Shown here piece by piece: positions 1 to 11,803 of a stretch of DNA of 64,000 bases. The notes beneath the pieces are model-generated. The model searched no databases. It saw only the letters and a list, made by a program, of their open reading frames with translations, and was not told the origin of the DNA. This DNA comes from Oidiodendron maius Zn. Lineage: Eukaryota > Ascomycota > Leotiomycetes > Myxotrichaceae. Position 1 is the stretch's first letter. The number at the start of each line of letters is the position of its first letter. The stretch is from contig KN832873.1 of assembly GCA_000827325.1 (NCBI GenBank), forward strand, positions 1,130,245 to 1,194,244, given 5' to 3'. A program made the translations under genes and the position numbers.

Positions 1-580
1 TCTTCGTTGCGTATCTGCATTTTCATTGAACCTCTCCTTCTCCCTGAATACCAGACAAAGTTTCGTTGCGTGTCTGAGTTACAGTGAACAGTGGCCCTTC
101 TTCTTTCCCGAATTCCTGGACACATTCTTGCTGTGCACTTGCTTTAGGTGAACGTTTACTTCCTGCCCTTCTAGAAGACTAATTCAGAGTTCCTTCCATT
201 CCGGGATTCCAGATACGATTCCGTTGCATGCCTATGTTGCCATCGTGCATGTTCACCTTTTGCCTTCTGGAAATCATGGTCGGTCACAGTTTATTGCATA
301 TCTGTCTCAGGCTTTTGTTGAGCGTCTACTTCACTTCTCCCCTTTTTTCAGAAATCAGAACTAGAGTCCGTTGTCCACCTACACTTTTAGCTTTCCGTTA
401 GCTGGATCACTGCATCTGCTCAGCCAATCACGCGGCGCATTTCAGGGTCTTGTGGTTTCGTTGCGTACCTGCATTTGAGGTCAGTGTCAAGAGCACTTCT
501 GGGATTTTGCTGCTATCTACTGGATCTGGCTTGAACTAGAAGCATGCTGAAGAATGTCATGCATCTGCTGACTTTGTATA
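1..580. repeat. Degenerate tandem repeat tract
   Basis: A pyrimidine-rich stretch contains several diverged copies of a unit beginning TTYCGTTGCGTRYCTG. Clear starts are near positions 4, 62 and 455, with weaker ones near 125, 219, 291 and 366. Each unit continues with a GTGAAC-like block, a CTTCTYCCC-like block and an AATTCCAGA-like block. Spacing runs from about 59 to 95 bases. No coding potential was seen. The tract continues off the left edge, so its full size is unknown. It could be an old minisatellite or the remains of a duplicated non-coding element. Confidence 0.5.
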
Positions 581-973
581 GAATTATCAACCAACATTAT
601 GGATGTGTGGATGTGTTGTATTCCGCATTAGCAATCGCCTTGCACCTTACTCCCTTACCATTTCAAGAATAAGATCCACAACAAGGGAGTCTGAATACGC
701 AAATCCAGTTTTGGCAAGCTGCTGCCAGCTGAACATTTTCATAGGCGAGCCCCTCAGGAGTTATGCTAGCTTTGGACTAGCATTTGTAAGTGAGCTTTTA
801 TGCGTCACCAAAGGTTGAATGTATCACCAGAAATAAGACTCAGAAAAAAATTTCAATTCATGGTATCTCTATCTCACATCTTCTCTTATGACGGGCAGAC
901 ATACAGAATGCCTATAGTTTGACGTTACCAAATATTCTCCTCCAACGCCAGATATTATTCGAATCCCTATTAC
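581..973. other. Intergenic, 3' of NUP188
   Basis: No supported gene. One 71-codon open frame on the plus strand has no recognisable domain and is probably chance. The stretch lies just downstream of the NUP188 stop codon on the minus strand and presumably includes its 3' UTR. Confidence 0.5.
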
Positions 974-3900
974 TCAGGATTCACCAGCTCCAAGCACATC
1001 CCGAATTCCACGCAGCTCCGCCACCACTTTTTCCTCGAGTTTATTGGCAGCTGTGCCTCCCGTCTTCTTCTTAGACATCCACACCTCCCTCTCACCCATA
1101 GGGAGAATCCTCTCTCGCAGCACCGTCACCGAGCCAAGCCAGAACTCAACATTCTCCAACACCGCGGCAGCGTCCCATTTCACCTCTGGAATGTCAGATC
1201 CTGTTGCCTCCTCTCGGAATCCATTTAAAATGAAAATTATGAGGGACAGCGTGTGGATCTCGGAGCAGATGCTCAATGTAATATATTTAGTCTGTGCTTT
1301 TGATGCGGTACGGGATAGTTCCGGAGCATCGAATGCTTGAGATGCTTGTTCGAGAAGATTAGGGAACTGCATGATGAAGACGGAGACCTCGGATGCGATG
1401 GAAGCGCCTACTGCATCGAGCATATGTAGAAGCAGGGGAAGGATTCCCCGCACCCAGATGCTGTAGCAGCGCTGGTACCCAGCACCATCGGCGAACGGGC
1501 TCACGTTTGATCGCCTGAGGTATGTTGTTATATTTGCAGCTCCGATATGGCCAAGTACGCCGTCAATAGCTAGCTGTTCTGCCATGGCTGGCACGGCTGA
1601 TAGCTCAAGGAGGAAGAGGATGCTGAGCTCACCGTAGATGGGATCTCCATCTATAGCCAGGCTGTCTGACCAGGTGAAAAGTGTGGTCGCCACCCGCGCG
1701 GAATCGCATTGAACGAACATCGATACAATTTGAGAATACGAAAGATCGATTCCAGGAATGCGCAGGCCTGTTTGTAGGATAGCTGTGATAAGGGCAAGAT
1801 CCGCAGGAGACGACTCAACCGGCTTTTCGTGGATAAAGGCAGCAAGGTCTCGGAGACCGTTTGCAACCACTCGATGAAAGATGTCAAGGACAATCGGTAT
1901 GACATCAGCTTTCTCCGTGAGGCGGATCGATGAGCGGAAATCTGCATCAGAATCTTGACGCAGGTTATTGGACTCTCCATGGACTCGAAGGGCGAGGAAA
2001 AGCAGCTTCAGCAGGAGCCTAAAGTACGGGGCGTCTGCAGTACCGAGAACCACCTCGAACGAGAGATTTGATTGTCGAATGGTCTCCCACACTGTGCCGA
2101 GCAGTTTTCGAAGATCTTGAACAGTAGATTGCGCTTCCACCAGGCGCTGGACAAGCACAAGGGCTAAATCTGCTCTAGTTTGGTTGAGCCTTCTGAAGAT
2201 CTCTTCCGATCCCTGACTTCTGCGATTCGAGACTAAGCAATCGCTTGCTACCTTGGCCAAGACAAGTTGGAGTTCAACTTCGCTTGAGACGCTATGGCTA
2301 AGTTCTGCCGCTAGGAACTTCCAGCTATGGAGTAGTGCCTAGAGAAAGTTAGTAGATATTAGCTATACCCTCCAGGGTTTCACATACAATTTGCGAGTCA
2401 ACCAGAGCCAGGTTGACGTTTGCATTTGCGACTTCAAACCCAAAGCCTTGTGCTTTGCTCCATGCAGCGTCGAAGGAGAGCATCTTATTGGCCAAAGGAA
2501 GGTCATAGAAATAATCTCGACCTATTTCTCGGGTTTCCAGACTTGTCCGCTGGAGATCTGAAAGTTTACATCCACCATATCGAGCTTCGAAATTGCGCTT
2601 TAAATTACCATGGAGCGACGAATTGTATTGCGGTACTGCGACTGCAAACCTAGTGAAGTAGCCAAGATTCGTGATTAGTTCCTTCGTGACTGACTGCTTT
2701 CCAGTTTGTCTCGAGTGAAACAGATGCATGGCTAAGATTTCAGCCGCATATGCAGCTATTCTTGTTTGAAAGCAAGCATCCAGCGACCCATCTAGTGTTG
2801 TAGAAGGCTGGATTGGCTTGTGAGTACCTACATACTCCGAGAGTGTTTTGATAGAATCTGCATGCATTGGTGATTCATAAGTGGCCCAGGGCCAGAAGTT
2901 TTGAGCTAAGGCGACGAATTCGAGAGCCGCCAGAACCTTTCGCTTAGGAACATCTCCAATTCCTGAGATTGTCTCAAGTGCAGTATTCAAGAGGGGTCTA
3001 TCAAACGGGCCTGTATCTTTGCCAACAGACTTGGCTTTAATCGCATCCGTCGAGGACCTGCCGGTCAGAATATAATTGGCAAACCATTGTTGTCGGTTGC
3101 TCACAACCATTGACACAAAATGCATAATCGTGACAAAGTTGTGCTCTCGAGACAGCGGTTTATCAACATCGGAGAGAGCGTGAAGAAAACTCTTAGAGGT
3201 TCGAGTGCTAAGGTTCCCGAGAAGTGATGGGGGTTCCGTAGTATTATACGCAGCGCTAACCACAAGAGATTCGAATAAACTGATGACAGATGACCGATAT
3301 CCATCACTAACAGCATAGAGACGTGCTACAAGTGGAGATATTTTGAACAATTGGCATTGTAGCTGGGAGGAGGGTCTCTCAAGTAATGTGGCGGTTCGTA
3401 ATAGTGTTTTCGCGAAAGTTAGAACTGCACCAACTTGGTCTCTACACAAACGCGATTCGTTAAAGAAGAATGTTGAATCGGGAGTATTGAACCCATCATA
3501 AAAGACGTGTAAGAATGGCTGGAATCGCAATGAGCCTGATGTTGTTGATAAGAAGCTGTCCGTGACATGGGACGCTGCCGGCTCCAATACACCCAGCAAT
3601 TTTGTATCTGACAGCTTCATGGTAAAGTCCGAAGCTTTCACATTAAGCGATGAGGCTTCCAAGCCGTAGGTATAGTGGAGAATTCTATCAAAAGTTGTGG
3701 CAATTGTCTTGCACAAGCGTCTGCAGTCGTCTCGATCTGCAAACTTCCAGGTGCAACAAGATTCAAAAACGTCAGTCAAGTATCGAGCAAACGCCAGCAG
3801 AACTTTTGCCAGTATTGGATCTGGCACACCTGCTGCGGGCACATCGCCATTAGTAAATCGTCCTGAAGATTTTCCACGTGCCTTTCTGTTAACCACATTA

Positions 3901-6652
3901 CCCACAATATCCTCAACCAAAGCTTCGAAAAGTCGAGCGCACGATATGAGGAAGTCGTAGCGTCCAGACACTAATTCGACGCTTCCAACAATACTTGCAA
4001 GCATGCTTACGCCACTGCGTGTTTCAAGAAGTCCACTTCGGCTGACAAGTGGCCACACACGCCCAGGAGTGACTAGTGTCAAAGCGTGTATGAACTGAAC
4101 ACAACTTGTAAGGACTTCCAAAGGTACTTCCGATCCAAAACTTGTCGATTGCTTCTGTAGCTCTTCTTCAAAAATGTCAAATATGACAGAAGTAATATCA
4201 CGGTTGCGCCCCAATCCAGAACTAGCGATCTCCAAAATACGCAGTGCTTCATCTTTCAAGCTGGGATTATTCTGAGATGCCTTTGAAATGCTAAGGAGCA
4301 ACGTGGCAAATAGGCCGATGATCTCGCCCACAGAATCACGATCAACGATTCTGCCCGTTGTGGCATCAAGCTGGTCTCCAGCACTCAGAAAGGTCTCTAA
4401 CAGCTTGCCAAAGTACTTGAATCCTGAGTACTCATGAAACCAATACGCAACCTTCGGATTCGATTCCGAGACCATACGACCGTAAGTCCCAGCAGCAATA
4501 CAGAGCTCTGAATCTATCTTCATGAGCGCCGATTGACCCTGGAAACCGCGTAATGTTCTTAATCTTGATTCAAAAAGTTGAACAGATTTAGTGAGACGGA
4601 TGGAATTGTTGTTTTCCTCTTCATGCGTCGTTTCGTACGCTGAAAAATCTTCCGGGAGTATTTGGGTGAATGAAGGTATCCTATCTAAGAAGTCGATGAT
4701 CGTTTTCGACCCCTCCACGCTGTAACAGCTTGTGCATGCAGCTAGCGCACGAGATAACTTCAAGAAAGGTAAAGGCTCAAAAGGATATCTTGCCCTGGCT
4801 GATATTAGAAGGTGAGAGACCAGCTCCTCGCTATTGAGGAACATCGACAACGGATCATAATCCCTTTGAACTCGTCGCGCATCTGCAATATCCCAATAAT
4901 TCTGTCCGCCAGTGAGACTTGATAAGGTGGCTAGCAAGACTTCTGGTATGTAGCCAACAGCGTTACTACCTCGGATGAGATCAAGAATGACCATCCTCAT
5001 CTTTGCCCCAATCTCATTCGAAAAGTGAGAGCCAGATATATCTCCGAGCTGAAGAGCTAGATGGGACAGGGTTTCGAACACATGACTGCTATCCACAGCA
5101 ATCAACGCGAGATATTGTATGGGATCCTCCACAGGACCACGATTGATCTCTGCTATAGTTTCCTCGTAAGGATCCGGGGGTACAAGCGCCTGGCCGTCGT
5201 CTGATGGCCTACGATCGTGACTGAGAAAGTCTTCATTGTACCCTTCTTGGGCGAGTCGGTGGTCTTCAACACGTAGTCTTATACTTTGGAGAATAACGGT
5301 CCACGCCAGAACCATAGGAGCTGCAGCTGCAGGTAAATTCTCTGAAATATCCATCAACATACTTTGTATACGAGGGATTGTTGTCGATTTGAGCAAGTAA
5401 GGCGCATTTTCTGACGTATTTACAGATGGGACAACATGAGGGGGCGGATCTTGTATATAGTCGAGGCAGGTCCCTAGGCTTAAAATTGCCAACGATGTGA
5501 TGGCAGTTATTGATTGTAGTGAATGGATTAAAGCCTGAGTAGACGGCTCAGTCTGTGACTGCTGTTAGCATTTGTTTTGATGGAGTGCAGGATTGCGTTG
5601 GCTTACAGTAGAGAATCCGTCAAAGAAACCATAACTGGTAGTAAGATTCAGCCACGCAATGACTGTGGCCGAGGAGGCAATGGCTTCAGATACGTCGATG
5701 GTCTGGAATATGATCTCCATACGGAGCGTTGCTTCTGTGATCTGACTGTTAATCCACTCGAGCTCAACCTCTTCTCGCCCGCCATCTTGCTTGTACCAGC
5801 CACTTCCCGAATCGATCCTCTTAATATTTACTTCTACGCCTTCCATGTATTGAAGTAAAAACTGCTGGGACTCCGCAGGTGTCGATCTAGACAAGGTTTG
5901 GCCAATTTCTACCAAGGTTTGAATTTCCAGTTCGCGGCCTTTACCTTTTTGGCCTCGCATCGTCTGGCCGGCAAAAGATTTTTGAAGTAGTATCGTAACA
6001 CATTTCAGTAGATGTCGGCTTTCAGAGAGGTATGTATAGAGTATGCGTAGTCGACGGCTATCGCTTGAATTATATGTTTCCTCCAATGTTTTGGAATCCA
6101 CACCTTGCGACAATAATGCCACAGGTAATGAGGACTGACTTTGGCCCGCCGCATCTTGTATTCCTGCTAGTTCTTCATTTGAGAAGGGGTCCAGAAGTTC
6201 GGTGGACGTGCTCGTCTGCCACTCAATCACCACCACTCTCAGCGCAGCGACCTCGTCAATTCCGGCCTCTTTGCTCAGCCAAAGGGCGTCCTCTTTAATT
6301 TCTTTGATATCATACCTCGCGCTTGACGACGGTGTGACATTTATGGCGGAAGTTTTCGTTTCAAAGGTGGATTTGCTCTGAGGGGACGGCGGCGGAAAGG
6401 CCTTGGGCGGGTTTGATAGCAACTCCAGGACATCTGGACCGGAGAGAAACTTCACGATTGTGGAATTGCTCTCGGATTTAGCGGCATCGAGGCTCAAAAT
6501 CGCAGAAAATGCAGTTTTCCAGGAACTGCATCACGGTCAGAAGCTGCTATAAATTACGGGTAGCTGTCCGAGAGTACTAACATTAAGAGCTGGTCTCCAG
6601 CCAGGCATTTATCCAGCGGCCCAAAATAGCCATTCTCTGGGGCTGGGACCAT
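974..6652 (-). CDS. NUP188: Nucleoporin Nup188
   Basis: Large scaffold nucleoporin of the nuclear pore inner ring. Four exons join cleanly: 6652-6582, 6525-5607, 5552-2388 and 2338-974, giving 1839 residues, which fits the Nup188 family (about 1800). Junctions use donors GTTAGT, GTAAGC and GTATGT. Splicing the first intron restores LLISWKTAFSAILS, and splicing the last restores DSQIALLHSWKFLAAELS, both typical of fungal Nup188. Recognition also rests on the blocks around INVTPSSSARYDIKEIKEDA, LWLSKEAGIDEVAALRVV and YGFFDGF near the N-terminus. The start ATG at 6652 opens MVPAPENGYFGPLDKCLAGD. The acceptor of intron 2 is ambiguous by 6 nt (5552 or 5558; both keep frame). The protein is mostly alpha-helical with no membrane segment. 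Nup192 is the main alternative family; the N-terminal motifs favour Nup188. Confidence 0.9.
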
Positions 6653-8236
6653 CGCTGCCAAGCTCAGCAGACCGAACTGGGTGGAAAGGCGGTTCCCCTG
6701 GGCATGGGAAGAGCTTCGCGACGAGATGGAGAAGCGCTGTGGGTATTTTTGTTAGGAACCGTTTTTGGGTGACGCGCTTCTGGGCAAAGTTCGCGATCTC
6801 GCTTTTCGGTTCCGGTCTCTTCTAATAGGCGTATCACGTGATATACATTAAGCCATTCTTCGGGTTCGCTCAAGAAAACATATAATTTGCAACCAATGAC
6901 TATAGACAGCCTCTGTGAGAAGATATAGTACACAGGCCCATGATATGGAAACAGGTGGTTTTCGTTCAAAGCCAGTGACAGCTATAATGTAAAATGCTTC
7001 GATACGTAAGATGCCTTCTGATAGAGCAACTCGTGATGATGGAACCTCCGACATTTATTTAAGAAAGTGGAGTTAGCACAAAGTGCAACCTGCGTGTGGA
7101 GAGACTTACGCAACCTTTGCGCTATATCTTGGGGTTCTAATTTCAGCAAAATCGATATCTAAGATCTCGATTTAGACTTGACGCTAAACTAACGCATGCA
7201 AGCTTGCCTCTTATACTATCCGCTCTCTGTATTAGTCCAAGATAGACCTCGAGATTAGTCGTGTCATTCTAGTTTGGTCGTTTTAACTAATCAAAAGTTG
7301 GGACGGTATATCTTGGCAGAACCTTGAATTTGTTTACTACGTAATGATTAATCGCAATCATCTATTTCTGAAGAGAATACTAGCGTAAAATACTCCTCTA
7401 TACAGTTACTGTATGCTGTATGCTCTAGCTCTAGATAAAGAAGCCCCGAACGGAGCTGAGAAAGCCTGACTAGATATATTCCAGTCTTTGTAAAAAGATC
7501 GTGAGCTTATATTTTGGAGGCGGCTTGTATATTTGTGATCAGATGCATAAACACAGTATTGAGCGCATATGAGAGTAGTAATGAGGAAATCATCTGTTGT
7601 AGCGTACCTAGAAGTAATCCCTCTTTTGAGAAGGTAATGGAAAATTAAATGAATATGCAATGTTATTGCCTGACAGAGAGAGCAAAGTTAAAAGCAGTTG
7701 GATCAATCTGACATGCTAGGCTATAGAACAAAGTTGTATTTGCTACGCGACCAATCGTTATTACCTTCACCTGCGTACTATAGAGGGAGATTCGAAGGGA
7801 ATTGCAGCATTGTCTGCTATTTTCATTACATGAGCACTGGCCTGAACGATGCTTTAAACCTGTAGGCGATACCAGCTCAGCTTCTAAACCCTAGCAGTCA
7901 CTAAAATAATACTGGGGAAGCTTAAAGGCGGCCACTGGATCTGTGTTGCCCTGTACTCGCAGACACATCAGCGGTAGAGATATTTATTTGAGCCTACAAA
8001 TTTTGATAACCCATGTGTAATTATATTTCAGTCTCAAACTAAGCTATCATCATTCGTGAACTCACTGTAAAGACGATGAGGTGAGATCGCACAGTGCTCG
8101 GATGAGTAAGATTGCCAGAAAAATGTCGGCATTCTGTGGAAGTGGCATCCGATCTCGCGCCCCTCCAAACCATCTCAACAGCGACAATCCAGCTCGATTG
8201 AGACAGCATCTCGCCTTCGGAGAGCACGATAACGAG
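6653..8236. other. AT-rich divergent intergenic region
   Basis: Lies between the head-to-head NUP188 and trpC genes. A CACGTG motif sits at about 6835, close to the NUP188 start. From about 7090 to 8000 the sequence becomes AT-rich with many TpA steps and stop codons in all frames, which could be an old repeat inactivated by RIP-like mutation. This is inference; no transposase or reverse transcriptase fragment could be read. The last part, 8081-8236, is open in the trpC frame (see trpC). Confidence 0.4.
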
Positions 8237-10578
8237 ATGGCTATCCTTGATCTTATCGACCATTCTCCCCACCAACCACAGCCGGCCCCCCAACTGGCCA
8301 ATGCCTCCAATGTCGTCCTCATCGACAACTTTGACTCATTTTCCTGGAATATCTACCAGTACTTGGTGCTCGAAGGCGCAAGTGTGACGGTCTTCCGGAA
8401 CGATGAGATCACAGTAGAGGAACTCGTAGAGTTGCGCCCGACTCAACTGGTCATCAGTCCTGGCCCAGGCCATCCTCAGACTGACTCCGGCATGAGCAGA
8501 GATGCTATCAAGCACTTCGCCGGGAAAATCCCCATCCTTGGAGTCTGCATGGGACAGTGAGAGACTCAACCTAAGCGGCCTGAGTTCTGTGCTAACTGTT
8601 ATATAGACAGTGCATGATAGACCTATATGGAGGAGATGTGAGCTACGCAGGAGAAATCCTGCACGGAAAGACGTCGGCCCTCACTCATGACTCGAAGGGC
8701 GTCTATGCTGGCCTACCTCAAGGTCTACCTGTCACACGGTACCATTCACTTGCTGGAACGCACCCGACCCTGCCGGCATGCCTGGAAGTCTCCTCTTGGA
8801 TTGAATCTAGCGTGGATGGCAACAAGGGAGTCATAATGGGAGTCCGCCACAAGGAATACATAATGGAGGGGGTTCAATACCATCCCGAGAGCATCCTGAC
8901 TGCAAAAGGCCGAGTGATGCTCAAGAATTTCTTGCGAATGCGAGGAGGTACTTGGGCAGAGAATGAGGAGTACGAGAGGGAAGTAGTAAGCAGCGCCAAA
9001 CTAGTTTCAAATAACACAGGCAAAGGTGGTAAGGAGAACATCTTGGACAAGATATTCGCACACCGCAGATCCGCAGTCGCTGCGCAGAAAGAGATTCCAT
9101 CTCAGCGGCCTGACGATCTCCAAGCTGCCTATGACTTAGGCATTGCACCTCCTCTTATACCCTTCGAGAAGCGGCTTCGGCAGTCTCCCTTCCCGTTGTC
9201 ACTTATGGCAGAGATTAAGCGGGCGTCTCCTTCTAAAGGCATAATTTCGTTGTCGACATGCGCCCCGTCTCAGGCCAGAACATATGCTCTCGCCGGCGCA
9301 AGCGTGATTTCCGTGCTTACCGAACCCGAGTGGTTCAAGGGGAGCATTGACGACCTCCGTGCTGTTCGACAAGCTCTTGACGGGATGCCCAATCGGCCAG
9401 CAGTCTTACGCAAAGAGTTCATCTTTGAAGAATATCAGATACTAGAGGCAAGATTGGCTGGAGCTGATACGGTTCTGCTGATCGTCAAGATGCTTGACGA
9501 GGCTACTTTAACAAGATTATATAAATACTCTCAATCGCTCGGTATGGAACCACTGGTGGAAGTCAACACTGCTAAAGAGATGACTGTCGCCGTGAAGTTA
9601 GGCGCCAATGTTATTGGGGTCAATAACAGGAATCTCACAAGCTTTGAAGTCGATCTCAACACCACGAGCCGACTCCTCGGCCAGGTTCCGAAGGGAACCA
9701 TTGTATGTGCTTTAAGCGGGATCTCAGGACCACAAGACGTGGTAGCATATCAAAAGAATGGCGTCGGTGCTGTTCTCGTCGGCGAGGCTCTAATGCGAGC
9801 CAAAGATACAGCTAAGTTCATCCGTGAACTGCTGGGTAGCTCAGAGCCGGTAGCCAAGTCAGCACCGGGAGGTGTCCTTGTAAAGATCTGCGGTACGAGG
9901 AAAGCAGAAACCGCAGTACAGGCCATCAAAGCTGGGGCGGATTTGATAGGCATGATTCTCGTTCCTGGGAGAAGCAGGCACGTTCCCTACAAAGATGCCA
10001 TCGCGATATCAAGGGCGGTTGGCCAATCCCAAGTAACCACTGGGACTGTAATATCTAATCAGTCAAGTACCCAGGCCTCAGACTTCTTTGCCAACGCTGC
10101 CTCGAATATTTCGAGTCATCGGCCTCTACTAGTCGGAGTCTTCCAGAACCAGCCTCTGGAAGAGATCTTAGAACTCCAGAAAGCCTACGATCTAGACATC
10201 GTCCAACTCCACGGGGATGAGCCGCTGGAGTGGGCCAAGCTCATCCCTGTTCCTGTGATTAAGAGCTTCAAACCCGGCCAGCCGGATCTCGGCAAAAGAG
10301 GCTATCACACTGTACCTCTACTGGATTCTGGATCTGGTGGATCCGGTCAGAAACTTGACATTGCACAGGTAAAATCTGCGCTTATAAAAGACGACGGCCT
10401 TAAAATTCTGCTTGCGGGTGGGCTTAGTCCCGAGAATGTAGCGGATGCAGTAAAATCAGTTGGTCCCCTAGGTGATCGGATTATTGGAGTTGACGTGAGC
10501 AGCGGTATTGAAGAGGATGGAGTACAGAGTATAGCAAAGATACAGGCCTTTATTAAAGCCGCTAAAAGCATTAGATAG
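8237..10578 (+). CDS. trpC: Trifunctional tryptophan biosynthesis protein TrpC
   Basis: Fusion of the glutamine amidotransferase subunit of anthranilate synthase, indole-3-glycerol-phosphate synthase (IGPS) and phosphoribosylanthranilate isomerase (PRAI), as known for filamentous ascomycete trpC/trp-1. Exons 8237-8556 and 8607-10578 give 763 residues. The intron has donor GTGAGA and branch GCTAAC, and splicing restores [20 protein letters not shown]. Order: amidotransferase about 1-230 with catalytic Cys103 (GVCMGQ) and the GVQYHPES His199/Glu201 pair; IGPS about 250-517 with [17 protein letters not shown] about 530-763 starting [10 protein letters not shown] and ending with the GVDVSSG phosphate-binding loop. 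The start at 8237 is chosen because fungal homologues begin shortly before the DHSPH motif. The frame is open upstream to an in-frame ATG at 8102, which would add 45 basic residues. The partner AS-I subunit is not in the window. Confidence 0.95.
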
Positions 10579-11803
10579 GCCTTATGGTAGGTATGATCTG
10601 CTTCTGGCATACACGATCTTAATATTTTCGGAAGCCAAGCATAGCCTGTGGACTACACGGAAACCAGATTCTAAACCGTCTACTATAGATCCTTATCTAT
10701 GTGTATCTTCCGCAGACAAAAGCCAACTGTCTCAACTTTCTATCACTGAATATAAGTTTGTAGGCAAGTCCCAATCCATTTGCCTCAATTCGCCTGGGCC
10801 CCGTTTTGAATTCCATTACGTTGTGCCAACCCAGGCGAGATGGGAACACTGAAGAGCAAATAGTTGAGGCGATGTGCAAGATACTTTGTCATTATAGCAA
10901 GTGCACATGTATTGCAATTACCAGGCCTTCGTTCTGTGTAGTATTGAGTCATAAAAGATGACTGTCTACAAGAGAATTAAACACTATACGTATTTGTCAT
11001 TGTGGCCGTCATAACTTGGTGTTATTTAAACCTTTTCCTCCATTAACTTACTAGCTTCCATATTATTTTTCCTAGTTGAACGGAGACTGTTCTAGGACTT
11101 GAGTGTATTGGCTGCACCATTATTATATGCTACGACAACCAACCTTCCGCAATAATTTCTTCCTTATCCATTGTTCACCTTCCTAGCATCCAACTTCAAC
11201 AGTCACTTCAATGCTTAAGAATCCTCACTTATCAGCTGTTGCCACACTACGGTGCCTACATCCACACTTTTGACTAACTCTGGATCAGCTTTGTTGCCTT
11301 CTTGTAAGTCCAAGTCTCACTATGGTCATCTTCTTATTTGTTTTCACTGTGTTGCACCACGTAGATCCAGTTAAATCGTGTAGCATTCCTCACTTTAATT
11401 TCCGTAATTGGGTTGCCTATTTCAATTACTACATCTCACCACTGCATCTACAGAGTCCAACAATATTCAGACAGATATAATAGCATTTCATGTGGTATGT
11501 TATTTCACCCCCTTTACTTGCTATTCATCTATGAAACCTGGGCTTCGCTATCACGGTTAGAATCCTAAGCAATCCGGATTATCATCAGTGGTAGACTAGT
11601 GTTAATATCAAGAGATGTTCTTCTGAGACCGCCTCTCGCTTTTCTACGTCTGAAATTCACGTATCCGTCTGATATTTAATTATTTCATTGTTTTCGTCGC
11701 AGCTTCCTCTTCTCAAGGCATGCTAACAAAGACATCTAGCATCGGATCTTGCACTTCTACTGGTATATCTAGCGTTGCCAAATGACCCCAATCCACTGTT
11801 AAA
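10579..11803. other. Intergenic / leader of BRCT gene
   Basis: No supported gene. The sequence is AT-rich to about 10,900, then pyrimidine-rich on the plus strand up to the BRCT-protein start at 11804, as in many fungal promoters and 5' leaders. Open frames are short and lack domains. Confidence 0.4.

Noticed and set aside
974-6652. Nup192/Nup205 as an alternative identity
   Set aside because: The N-terminal blocks (INVTPSSSARYDIKEIKEDA, YGFFDGF) match Nup188-type proteins as I know them.
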